This document shows positions 1 to 6,373 of a stretch of DNA of 6,516 nucleotides, piece by piece. The translations under genes and the position numbers were made by a program. The notes beneath the pieces are model-generated. The model saw only the letters and a program-made list of their open reading frames with translations, did not search any database and had not been told where the DNA came from. The stretch's first letter is position 1. Every line of letters starts with the position of its first letter. Source of the DNA: Clostridia bacterium (GTDB lineage: Bacteria > Bacillota > Clostridia > Oscillospirales > Ruminococcaceae); contig QKDG01000141.1 in the NCBI GenBank assembly GCA_003246805.1, positions 1 to 6,516 on the forward strand, read 5' to 3'.

Positions 1-2
1 CT

Positions 3-35
3 GAGCGAACCATAACAGGTTCGCTTTTATTATTT
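3..35 (+). terminator. Rho-independent terminator for a convergent gene left of the window
   Basis: A perfect 7 bp inverted repeat, GCGAACC at 5-11 and GGTTCGC at 18-24, encloses a 6-base loop. It can extend by an A-T pair (4/25) and a G-T wobble (3/26). It is followed on the plus strand by a T-rich tail, TTTTATTATTT (25-35). This is the classic intrinsic terminator layout for plus-strand transcription, so a rightward gene probably ends just outside the window. On the minus strand the same hairpin follows the membrane protein stop codon and could end the leftward operon as well, but the bases after it on that strand (TCAG) are not a T tract as far as the window shows. Confidence 0.75.
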
Positions 36-743
36 CTCACCCTTGTTTTCGATAATCTTTTTGTATTTGTTTAAAATCTCTTCATTTAGTGTGCATTTTT
101 CTATGTAATCATCGGATGAAATCTTGGGTATTCCTAAGTTCATCAGCTTTTCATCAAGGCTTACTAAAAAATCCTCAGGTGAGTTGCCGGATGATATTGT
201 GCCATTAATATTATAGCTGACTAAATTATCAAAATGAACAATGTAATAAAAATCACCCTCATGATTAGCCCATTTATCCTTGCCTACAAATCCGGTTTCA
301 ACATACTTGACATCTTCAAGGCTGTATTCGGTTTTTAATATACCAGGGATAGTATAGTCGATAAATTTATCCTCTTTAACAACAAAAACCCAGGATATCA
401 AGCAATATAGAATAACTAAAAAAATAATTAAAGAAGCAACCCAGTGCCTAATTATTTTCTTAAAAAGCTTATTAATACGCTCTTGCATTGAGCTCAAAAC
501 AAGCATAGGAACAAATATAGAAAATAAAGGCGTTAACTTGAAGATTAATTTTAGTTGAATTTTTGAAATTAAAAATCCCGGCTCAAAATTTAAAAAGACG
601 AAACCTTGAATTAAAGCAATACCAATAATTAAAACAAACAAACTTGCCAAAAAAATAGGTATTGAAAGCAAAGGATAAAGAACACTTTTTAAAATCCCTC
701 GTTTTATATCTGATATTTCTGGGGGTGTCGTCTTTTCTGTCAT
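30..743 (-). CDS. Unrecognised three-helix membrane protein with an extracytoplasmic C-terminal domain
   Basis: A 237-residue protein of unknown function; I do not recognise the family. Three hydrophobic segments are visible at about residues 21-48, 66-85 and 101-123. The basic stretch KLFKKIIRH (92-100) between segments 2 and 3 and the lysines before segment 1 favour a cytoplasmic N-terminus by the positive-inside rule. That would place the roughly 115-residue C-terminal part outside the membrane. This soluble part has mixed polar and aromatic composition (for example DFYYIVHFDN at 164-173) and an acidic/lysine-rich end. No signal peptidase or lipobox motif is seen. The ATG start has a good AAAGGAG site (753-759) 9 bases upstream, and this site overlaps the tsaD stop codon, so the gene is probably translated from the tsaD transcript. 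It is more AT-rich than its neighbours. It may simply be an accessory gene appended to the operon; a link to tRNA modification cannot be claimed. Confidence 0.8.
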   Translation of the reverse strand: MTEKTTPPEISDIKRGILKSVLYPLLSIPIFLASLFVLIIGIALIQGFVFLNFEPGFLISKIQLKLIFKLTPLFSIFVPMLVLSSMQERINKLFKKIIRHWVASLIIFLVILYCLISWVFVVKEDKFIDYTIPGILKTEYSLEDVKYVETGFVGKDKWANHEGDFYYIVHFDNLVSYNINGTISSGNSPEDFLVSLDEKLMNLGIPKISSDDYIEKCTLNEEILNKYKKIIENKGEK

Positions 744-757
744 TTAAAAATACTCCT

Positions 758-1768
758 TTACATATTTTCAAGTGATAATGTCGCAATGGCATTTAAATCA
801 GAGGTGGCACTTTTCCCTGCAAGAAAATCGTAATAGCCCTGGCACCCAATCATAGCGGCATTGTCACCACAAAGTGAAACTGGGGGGATATAAAGCTCTT
901 TATTCTCACTTTTGCAGGCATCTTCCATAGCCTGTCGCAATCCGCTGTTGGCACTGACACCGCCTGCAAGGGCAATTTTGCTATACCCTAACATATTTGC
1001 GGCAGAAATTGTTTTTGATACAAGTATATCGCAGACAGTCTTCTGGAATGAGGCGGCAAGGCCATTTTTATCAATTTCAATTCCCTTTTGCTCAGAGTTA
1101 TGGACAATGTTTATAACAGCAGTTTTAAGCCCCGAAAAGCTAAAATCAAACTCGCTACCCGTAACTTTTGGAGATGGTAAATTATAAGATAAATTATATC
1201 CAATTTTTGATGCATTGTCAATATGCATTCCCCCGGGATAAGGGAAGCCAAGCACCCTCGCAACCTTGTCAAAGCATTCTCCGGCGGCATCATCACGTGT
1301 TCTGCCGATTACCTTGAACTTTGTGTATGACAAAACCTCAACGATATGGCTGTGCCCGCCACTTGCAACAAGGCAGAGATATGGTGGTTCAAGGGTAGGA
1401 TGTGCTATATAGTTTGCGGCAATATGACCTGCTATGTGATGAACAGGAATTAAAGGCAGACCACTTGCAAGGGACAGCCCCTTTGCAAAATTAACCCCAA
1501 CAAGTAATGCACCAATCAGCCCGGGTGCATAGGTTACCGCAATCGCATCAATTTTTTCAAGAGAGCAGTCACCCTCAGCAAGCGCCCTTTTAACTACATC
1601 GAGAATATTCTCACAATGTCGCCTTGACGCAATTTCAGGCACAACTCCACCAAATTGCTTGTGCTCAGCTATCTGCGAATGTATGATTGAGGATAGGACC
1701 GTTGTGCCATCCTCAACAACAGCTGCTGCTGTTTCATCACATGAGCTTTCTATCGCTAAAATCTTCAC
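758..1768 (-). CDS. tsaD: tRNA N6-adenosine threonylcarbamoyltransferase TsaD
   Basis: TsaD transfers the threonylcarbamoyl group from threonylcarbamoyl-AMP to A37 of ANN-decoding tRNAs, giving t6A; in bacteria it works in the cytoplasm with TsaB and TsaE. The 336-residue product has the usual length and the full ASKHA-fold motif set: IESSCDET near the N-terminus, the metal-binding HIAGH (111-115), SGGHS (136-140), GECFDKVAR (163-171), PGG (178-180), FSGLKTA (211-217), AGGVSAN (268-274) and GDNAAMI (301-307), whose Asp302 is the expected third metal ligand. A small deviation is Met181 where PGGP is common. The start is GTG, supported by AGAGG (1776-1780) 7 bases upstream and by the conserved N-terminal MKILAIESS sequence. 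It lies 28 bp after rimI and 14 bp before the membrane protein gene. No tsaB or tsaE is in the window, although they are often neighbours. Identification is secure. Confidence 0.97.
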   Translation of the reverse strand: MKILAIESSCDETAAAVVEDGTTVLSSIIHSQIAEHKQFGGVVPEIASRRHCENILDVVKRALAEGDCSLEKIDAIAVTYAPGLIGALLVGVNFAKGLSLASGLPLIPVHHIAGHIAANYIAHPTLEPPYLCLVASGGHSHIVEVLSYTKFKVIGRTRDDAAGECFDKVARVLGFPYPGGMHIDNASKIGYNLSYNLPSPKVTGSEFDFSFSGLKTAVINIVHNSEQKGIEIDKNGLAASFQKTVCDILVSKTISAANMLGYSKIALAGGVSANSGLRQAMEDACKSENKELYIPPVSLCGDNAAMIGCQGYYDFLAGKSATSDLNAIATLSLENM

Positions 1769-1796
1769 TTAAATACCTCTTTTTTGTATAATTATT

Positions 1797-2261
1797 CTAA
1801 ACATTACTATTTGTAAAATATTTTGTCATCAAAACCGCATTTTCCATCGGCTTCTGATAAAAATTTTTCCTGTTCCCGACAATCTCAAAGCCACATTTTA
1901 AATAAAGCTTTTGTGCAGCCAGATTAGATTCCCTTACTTCAAGGCTGATAAAGTTTGCCTTATCTTTTAAATAGTCTTGAAGTGAAAAGATAAGTTTTTC
2001 ACCTATTCCCAATCTTCTGTATTTGCTTGAAACAGCCACATTGTTTATATAAAACTCATCAAGCACAAGCCGCCCGTTAATATATCCGGCAACCTTATTT
2101 TCATAATGTGCCACTAAGAATACAGCAGTTTCAATAATAAGCTCCTTTTCAAAATCCTGCTTTGTCCAGGGTGTTGAAAAGCATTCATTTTCAATTGAAT
2201 GAATAGCATCAATGTCAGAAAACTCCAATGGCTTTATAACAGGCTTATCCTTTTGCATCAT
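1797..2261 (-). CDS. rimI: RimI-type GNAT N-acetyltransferase (ribosomal protein S18 alanine N-acetyltransferase family)
   Basis: A single-domain GNAT acetyltransferase of about 154 residues, close to E. coli RimI length. RimI acetylates the N-terminal alanine of ribosomal protein bS18 using acetyl-CoA; in this lineage the substrate is assumed rather than shown. Visible motifs (numbered from the ATG at 2261) are ECFSTPW (26-32), the acetyl-CoA loop RRLGIG (82-87) after the YINNVAV strand, LEVRESN (107-113) containing the likely catalytic Glu108, LYLKCGFE (119-126), and NFYQ (133-136) with Tyr135 at the expected general-acid position. The adjacency to tsaD is the common rimI-tsaD arrangement and supports the subfamily. 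Start choice is uncertain: GTG at 2273 would have its purine-rich site directly abutting it, whereas ATG at 2261 or 2258 sits 11-14 bases after GAGGG. I chose 2261, giving a 17 bp overlap with the polA 3' end and suggesting translational coupling. Confidence 0.9.
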   Translation of the reverse strand: MMQKDKPVIKPLEFSDIDAIHSIENECFSTPWTKQDFEKELIIETAVFLVAHYENKVAGYINGRLVLDEFYINNVAVSSKYRRLGIGEKLIFSLQDYLKDKANFISLEVRESNLAAQKLYLKCGFEIVGNRKNFYQKPMENAVLMTKYFTNSNV

Positions 2262-4788
2262 ACCAGCTTTCACCCTCGTTCACGTCAGCAGTCATAGGAA
2301 CAGCCAAATGCACGGCATTCTCCATTTCTTTATGAAGAATTTTAGCTGCTTTTTCTTTATCAGAAATTGAGGCTTCAACAATAAGCTCATCGTGAACCTG
2401 CAAAATCAGCCTTGCATCAAGCTTTTCTTCTTTTAACTTATGATAAACCCTTACCATTGCTATTTTAATGATATCAGCAGCGGCGCCTTGTATAGGTGCA
2501 TTCATTGCTGCACGTTTACCAAAAGCCTGCAAAATTTTATTTGATGAGGATAATTCCGGAATATATCTTCGCCTGCCAAAAATAGTAGTAACATAGCCGT
2601 CTTTGATTCCGTTATCAACAATATTTTTCATGAATTCCTCAACCTTGGGATAGTTGTTTAAATATTGCTTTATATATCTGTCAGCCTCAGAAACTGAAAC
2701 TCCGATATCCTGGGATAAAGAGAAAGCACCAATGCCATAAATAATCCCAAAGTTTACTGCCTTGGCAGCACTTCTCATATCAGGGGTTACAAAATCTTCG
2801 GGCACGCCAAAAACCTGTGCTGCTGTTGTCGTGTGTATATCCTTGTTATTAAGAAAAGCATTTTGCATATTTTCGTCACCGCAGGCATGGGATAAAACTC
2901 TCAGTTCAATCTGGCTGTAATCAGCGTCTAAAAGTGTGTAGCCATTATCAGCTACGAAGAATTTACGCATATTCCTGCCTATTTCTTTTCTCACGGGGAT
3001 ATTCTGCATATTAGGCTCGGTTGAAGATATTCTGCCTGTTCTTGTTTCCGTCTGTTTAAAAACTGAATGCACACGCCCATCATCATATACAACCTTTAAA
3101 AGCCCCTCAACATAGGTTGAATTAAGCTTTGTCAGGGTCCGGTACTCAACAATCAAAGGAATTATAGGATGCTTATCCATTAACGCATCAAGAACATCAG
3201 CATTTGTTGAATAGCCTGTTTTAGTCTTCTTTTTTGCAGGCAGGTTTAATTCCTCAAACAAAACTACACCCAGCTGTTTTGGAGATGCTATATTGAATTC
3301 ATGCCCGACAACGCTAAAAATCTTATTTTCAATTCGCTTAATGTCAGCAGTCAAAGACAAGCCAAAGTCCTTTACGCCCTCTGTATTTACCTTGACACCA
3401 TGATATTCCATAGAGGCTAAAACCTCACAAAGTGGTTGCTCAATATCATATAAAAGTTGGTGCATATCGGTTGCTTCAATCTCATCCTTTAATCGCTCAC
3501 ACAAATTTGAGAGTGATGAAATATCAGCATATTCTGCCATATCCTTGCGATAATCAACCTTATAGGTGTTGCAAAGATTTTCAACAGTGTATTCGCTTGC
3601 CATTGAATTAAGAATATACCCAGCAAGGTCACAGCAAAAGGCAATGTGTTTGAGCTTGCTGCCATTTTCAAACGCAAGCCTGTACGCAGGCTTTGCATCA
3701 AAGGTTCTTTTTATGTTATCGGTATTTAAAAATGCAAGAATAATATCTATATCATGTGTATAAAAAACTGTATTGTTATAAAAAAGATTCAAACTTCCAG
3801 AGTCATATATAAAATCTACCACATCATTTGAATTGATTAAGCTTATAAAATCATTTTCAAGCGCTTTTACAGATAGCTTGGCTCGTGGCGCCTTCTGTTC
3901 AGCTGTCAGTTCGGTATTTTGTGGTGAATCTGATGTTGATGCAATGCGTTCTAACAGCTTGAACATTTCAAGCTCTGTTAAAAGCTCAGTCAGCTTGTCA
4001 GCATCCTTATCTTTTGTTTTATATTCGCAAGGGGACTGATTTATAGGAACATTAAGATTAATAGTCGCCAGGAATTTGCTCTGTATAGCATCATCATAGC
4101 CTTTTTCAAGCTTTGCTTTTACAGAATTAGTAAGGTCAGCATCAGCATATTTCTCAAAAACATTTTCTATGTTTGAAAACTCCTTTATAAGTGCAAAAGC
4201 TGTTTTCTCGCCTATTCCTGCCACTCCTGAAATATTATCTGATGAATCCCCCATCAGAGATTTAACCTCAATCAGCTGTAAAGGCTCAACCCCGTACACC
4301 TCCATTATTTTTTCGGGGGTGTAAACAATAGTCTCCTTTGTGGTAGCAAGCCTTACGGTAACCTTATCATTTACAAGTTGCAGGCTGTCTCTGTCACCAG
4401 TAAGAATAACAGCCTCATCGTTATTCTGAGAATATATTCTTGAAAGTGTGCCGAGAATATCATCGGCCTCAAACCCCTCAACTTCAAGGACGGTTACACC
4501 CAAAGCTTTAAGAATTTCTTTAATTACAGGCATTTGCGAAGCAAGCTCGGGTGGCATGCCTTTTCTGGTGGCTTTATAGCTCGCAACCTCCCTGTGCCTG
4601 AAAGTAGGCGCTTTTAAATCAAAAGCAACAGCAACACAATCTGGTTTAACTATATCATATTCCTTTAAATATATGTTCATAAACCCTGTTATTGCATTAG
4701 TAAAAAAGCCTTTTGAATTTGAAAGCATTTTTATCCCGTAAAAAGCACGGTTCATAATGCTGTTTCCGTCAATTGCAAGAAGTTTCAT
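2245..4788 (-). CDS. polA: DNA polymerase I, active 5' nuclease and polymerase domains, degenerate 3'-5' exonuclease
   Basis: An 847-residue family A polymerase for Okazaki fragment processing and gap filling in repair. Residues 1-280 are the 5' nuclease domain with its acidic metal ligands in place: IDGNS (6-10), FEADD (106-110), TGDRD (130-134) and GDSSDN (180-185), then the helix-hairpin-helix GVAGIGEKTA (188-197). Residues about 310-440 correspond to the 3'-5' exonuclease fold, but the DxE motif is absent (VDFIYDSGSL instead) and the later Asp motifs are not recognisable, so proofreading is probably lost. The polymerase domain has TRTGRISS (582-589), motif A DADYSQIELR (621-630), motif B from Arg672 through Lys676 and Phe680 to Tyr684, and motif C QVHDE (797-801). 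Start at 4788 is chosen because MKLLAIDGNS is the conserved N-terminus and AAGGAG (4795-4800) lies 6 bases upstream; the frame stays open to 4905 only by reading through a repeat. It heads the leftward operon. Confidence 0.97.
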   Translation of the reverse strand: MKLLAIDGNSIMNRAFYGIKMLSNSKGFFTNAITGFMNIYLKEYDIVKPDCVAVAFDLKAPTFRHREVASYKATRKGMPPELASQMPVIKEILKALGVTVLEVEGFEADDILGTLSRIYSQNNDEAVILTGDRDSLQLVNDKVTVRLATTKETIVYTPEKIMEVYGVEPLQLIEVKSLMGDSSDNISGVAGIGEKTAFALIKEFSNIENVFEKYADADLTNSVKAKLEKGYDDAIQSKFLATINLNVPINQSPCEYKTKDKDADKLTELLTELEMFKLLERIASTSDSPQNTELTAEQKAPRAKLSVKALENDFISLINSNDVVDFIYDSGSLNLFYNNTVFYTHDIDIILAFLNTDNIKRTFDAKPAYRLAFENGSKLKHIAFCCDLAGYILNSMASEYTVENLCNTYKVDYRKDMAEYADISSLSNLCERLKDEIEATDMHQLLYDIEQPLCEVLASMEYHGVKVNTEGVKDFGLSLTADIKRIENKIFSVVGHEFNIASPKQLGVVLFEELNLPAKKKTKTGYSTNADVLDALMDKHPIIPLIVEYRTLTKLNSTYVEGLLKVVYDDGRVHSVFKQTETRTGRISSTEPNMQNIPVRKEIGRNMRKFFVADNGYTLLDADYSQIELRVLSHACGDENMQNAFLNNKDIHTTTAAQVFGVPEDFVTPDMRSAAKAVNFGIIYGIGAFSLSQDIGVSVSEADRYIKQYLNNYPKVEEFMKNIVDNGIKDGYVTTIFGRRRYIPELSSSNKILQAFGKRAAMNAPIQGAAADIIKIAMVRVYHKLKEEKLDARLILQVHDELIVEASISDKEKAAKILHKEMENAVHLAVPMTADVNEGESWYDAKG

Positions 4789-4794
4789 ATAATA

Positions 4795-4800
4795 CTCCTT
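4795..4800 (-). promoter_or_regulatory. Ribosome binding site fixing the polA start
   Basis: AAGGAG on the minus strand, 6 bases before the ATG at 4788. It decides against the longer in-frame start at 4905, whose 39 extra residues are encoded by leader and repeat DNA and do not resemble any PolA N-terminus. Confidence 0.8.
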
Positions 4801-4827
4801 TGTTTTATAATTTGTTATCATCATTTT

Positions 4828-4880
4828 CGCGGGGGGGCTTTGCGATCGCCCCCCAACCCCTTCGCCATAAAAACTATAAA
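4828..4880. repeat. G/C-run intergenic repeat, copy 1
   Basis: Seven G (4831-4837), then CTTTGCGATCG, six C (4849-4854), AA, four C (4857-4860), then TTCGCCATAAAA. The G and C runs can pair as a six-bp stem with an 11-base loop (4838-4848). The loop side contains the 8-base palindrome GCGATCGC (4842-4849). Copy 2, 127 bp downstream, shares the core order and the flanking CATAAAA. The composition contrasts strongly with the surrounding AT-rich DNA. There is no T tail on either strand, and its place upstream of polA argues against a terminator. It resembles short interspersed palindromic elements; genome-wide recurrence is inferred, not seen. Confidence 0.7.
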
Positions 4881-4905
4881 TTTTCGTGTGAACATAAATT
4901 GTCAA
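4873..4905 (-). promoter_or_regulatory. Possible polA operon promoter
   Basis: On the minus strand a perfect -35 hexamer TTGACA (4905-4900) is followed by TATAGT (4878-4873), a five-of-six -10 match, but the spacer is 21 bases, longer than the usual 16-18. A second candidate -10, TATACT (4926-4921), lies further upstream with only a weak -35. In either case the transcript would carry repeat copy 1 in its leader. The call is tentative because of the spacing. Confidence 0.3.
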
Positions 4906-4956
4906 TAGAGCTTGCTTATAAGTATAAAATTCTTAATAACCATAAAAGCAATAAAT

Positions 4957-5007
4957 CGCTGGGGCTTTGCGGTCGCCCCCCAATCCCTTGGTCATAAAAG
5001 CATAGAA
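4957..5007. repeat. G/C-run intergenic repeat, copy 2
   Basis: Four G (4961-4964), CTTTGCGGTCG, six C (4976-4981), AA, TCCC, TTGGTCATAAAAGCATA. Compared with copy 1 it has a shorter G run, one A-to-G change inside the palindrome (GCGGTCGC), C-to-T in the second C run and a few changes in the tail, but keeps the CTTTGCG-R-TCGCCCCCCAA core exactly and the same orientation. A four-bp G/C stem with the same 11-base loop is possible. The divergence suggests the copies are not a very recent duplication. Confidence 0.7.
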
Positions 5008-5086
5008 GATTAGCACTGTTAAAAATGTAATATAAAATTATTATATCATATTTTAAGCCAAAACCCTATATTTTTGAGAAATTTTA

Positions 5087-5095
5087 TGGTAAAAT
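5087..5095 (+). promoter_or_regulatory. Extended -10 promoter element for dusB
   Basis: TGGTAAAAT is an extended -10 (TGN followed by TAAAAT at 5090-5095), placed so that transcription would begin near 5102, about 20 bases before the dusB ATG. No good -35 stands at the expected distance, which is tolerated by extended -10 promoters. The region upstream is very AT-rich. Confidence 0.45.
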
Positions 5096-5123
5096 ACTTT
5101 TTAAATACTTGATTAGGAGCTTT

Positions 5124-6107
5124 ATGGATACTATAAAAATAGGAAATGTAGAAATAGAAAAAACTGCTTGTCTTGCACCGATGGCTTCGGTAGCGGACAG
5201 GGCATACAGAACACTATGCAAGGAATATAACGCAAGCTATCTGATAAGCGAGATGATTTCGGCACAGGGACTGTGCTATAACGATAAAAAAACAAAGGAG
5301 CTTTGCACAGTTACTGAGTATGAACGCCCGATGGCATTACAGCTTTTTGGTGACAATCCGGAGTATTTAAAGCGTGCAGTTTCTATTTTAGAAGAATATT
5401 CACCTTGTATTATTGACATAAACATGGGTTGCCCAGTGCCCAAAATAGCAGGAAACGGCAGCGGAAGCGCATTAATGAAAACACCAAAGCTTGCCGCACA
5501 GATTATAAAAGAGGTTGTGAGCGTTGCAAAAGCTCCTGTTACAGCAAAAATACGTTCCGGCTGGGATGATAGCAGTATAAATGCAGTCGAATTTGCTAAA
5601 ATTCTTGAATATTCGGGTGTTTCAGCAATAGCTGTTCATTCAAGAACACGACAGCAGATGTATTCTGGCAAGGCTGACTGGGATATAATAAAAAAAGTCA
5701 AGAATTCTGTCAGTGTTCCTGTGATAGGAAACGGTGATGTTTGTTCTGTTGAGGATTGTGTAAGAATGTATGAGCATACAGGGTGCGACCTTGTTATGAT
5801 AGGCAGGGCAAGCTATGGCAGGCCGTGGATTTTTGAGCAGATTTATCAGTATTATAAAACAGGTATAGTTCCGTCCGAGCCTGATTTTAACCAGCGCATA
5901 GATGTTATGCTAAAACACGCAAAAATGATTATCGCAAACAAAGGGGAAGCGATAGGAATGAAAGAGGCACGCAAGCATGTTGCGTGGTATATAAAAGGCC
6001 TGCATAATGCAGCTTTTTATAGAAATTCCTGTGGAAAGCTGAATACCTTTACAGAGCTTTTGGAGCTTTCGTATAAAATAAAAAAAGAAATACAGGGGGA
6101 GTGCTGA
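5124..6107 (+). CDS. dusB: tRNA-dihydrouridine synthase, DusB-like
   Basis: An FMN-dependent TIM-barrel enzyme that reduces uridines to dihydrouridine in the tRNA D-loop region using NADPH. The 327-residue product matches family length. Visible motifs are LAPMASVADRAYR (17-29), SEMIS (42-46), QLFGD (73-77), DINMGCPVPK (98-107) with the catalytic Cys103, KIRSGWD (142-148), AVHSRTRQQMYSG (170-182) with FMN-contacting His172, GNGDV (202-206) and MIGRASYGRPWIF (225-237), followed by the helical C-terminal tRNA-binding domain (KEARKHVAWYIKG, 280-292). Slight departures from the commonest sequence are APMAS for APMAG and HSRTR for HGRTR. The ATG at 5124 is preferred over TTG at 5109 because AGGAG (5115-5119) lies between them, although its 4-base spacing is short. 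Target uridines cannot be told from sequence. It is the first gene of the rightward operon, 1 bp before the Smr gene. Confidence 0.95.
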   Translation: MDTIKIGNVEIEKTACLAPMASVADRAYRTLCKEYNASYLISEMISAQGLCYNDKKTKELCTVTEYERPMALQLFGDNPEYLKRAVSILEEYSPCIIDINMGCPVPKIAGNGSGSALMKTPKLAAQIIKEVVSVAKAPVTAKIRSGWDDSSINAVEFAKILEYSGVSAIAVHSRTRQQMYSGKADWDIIKKVKNSVSVPVIGNGDVCSVEDCVRMYEHTGCDLVMIGRASYGRPWIFEQIYQYYKTGIVPSEPDFNQRIDVMLKHAKMIIANKGEAIGMKEARKHVAWYIKGLHNAAFYRNSCGKLNTFTELLELSYKIKKEIQGEC

Positions 6108-6108
6108 A

Positions 6109-6360
6109 ATGGTTATTAAGAAATTCGGGCATAATCTTGAGGTTGATATCCACGGAATGACAGTGATGGAGGCAAAAGCAGAGCTTGTTTCGCTATTGTC
6201 AAGATGTGACAGGGCAACCCACGAAATTGATGTAATTCACGGGTGCCATGGTGGGCAGGCACTGATGAATTTTGTGAGAAAAGATTTAAAGCATCCACGC
6301 ATTGTCAAAAGAATGCTAACACTGAATAACGGCATGACCACATTGGTAATCAAACCATAA
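6109..6360 (+). CDS. Standalone small Smr-domain protein
   Basis: An 83-residue protein consisting of one Smr domain (the C-terminal domain of MutS2). Family members bind or cleave nucleic acids: Smr domains act as structure-dependent nucleases in MutS2-type proteins and, in several cases, on RNA at stalled ribosomes. Key features are VDIHGMTVMEAK (12-23), corresponding to the LDLHG motif, and IHGCHGGQAL (43-52) in place of the canonical HGxGxGxLR, ending with the strand TTLVIKP. The second motif is imperfect: His47 and Gln50 replace usual small or basic residues, so catalytic activity is uncertain. The start follows the dusB stop by one base and has GGGGGAG (6095-6101) 7 bases upstream, inside the dusB end, implying tight coupling. 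Its presence among tRNA-modification genes suggests an RNA-related role, but that is inference. Confidence 0.85.
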   Translation: MVIKKFGHNLEVDIHGMTVMEAKAELVSLLSRCDRATHEIDVIHGCHGGQALMNFVRKDLKHPRIVKRMLTLNNGMTTLVIKP

Positions 6361-6373
6361 CGGAGGAAATTTT

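Larger units (their letters stand above)
4789..5123. other. Divergent intergenic region between polA and dusB
   Basis: A 335 bp non-coding stretch separating two outward-facing gene blocks, so it must hold promoters for both. It contains two copies of a G/C-run repeat (described separately) in otherwise very AT-rich DNA, an exact 10-base direct repeat CATAAAAGCA at 4941-4950 and 4993-5002, and a plausible extended -10 for dusB. Open frames crossing it encode low-complexity repeat translations and are not believable genes. No tRNA, riboswitch or T-box core that I can recognise is present. Confidence 0.8.

Noticed and set aside
1..29. Possible tRNA 3' end (GGTTCGC resembles a T-arm)
   Set aside because: The inverted repeat pairs perfectly as a terminator stem and there is no acceptor stem or CCA-compatible end.
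912..1187. Plus-strand open frame antisense to tsaD
   Set aside because: Fully inside the strongly conserved tsaD coding sequence; no motif and no initiation signal.
3489..4039. Short open frames on both strands inside polA
   Set aside because: Shadows of the polA coding sequence; their peptides show no recognisable domain.
4831..4854. Intrinsic terminator in the G/C hairpin
   Set aside because: No T tract follows on either strand, and it sits between divergent genes where no transcript is expected to end.
4831..4860. G-quadruplex on the minus strand
   Set aside because: Only two G tracts (GGGG and GGGGGG) are adjacent; the third G-like side is a C run that would pair as a hairpin instead.
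4789..4905. 39-residue N-terminal extension of PolA from an upstream ATG at 4905
   Set aside because: It is encoded by leader and repeat DNA (GEGVGGRSQSPP), has no ribosome binding site of note, and the conserved PolA N-terminus with a good AAGGAG begins at 4788.
4773..4997. Plus-strand open frame across the intergenic region
   Set aside because: It overlaps the polA start antisense and its peptide is a translation of the two G/C-run repeats in different frames; no ribosome binding site or homology.
4828..5007. CRISPR array
   Set aside because: Only two imperfect copies with a long unequal interval and self-similar flanks; no regular spacers and no cas genes.
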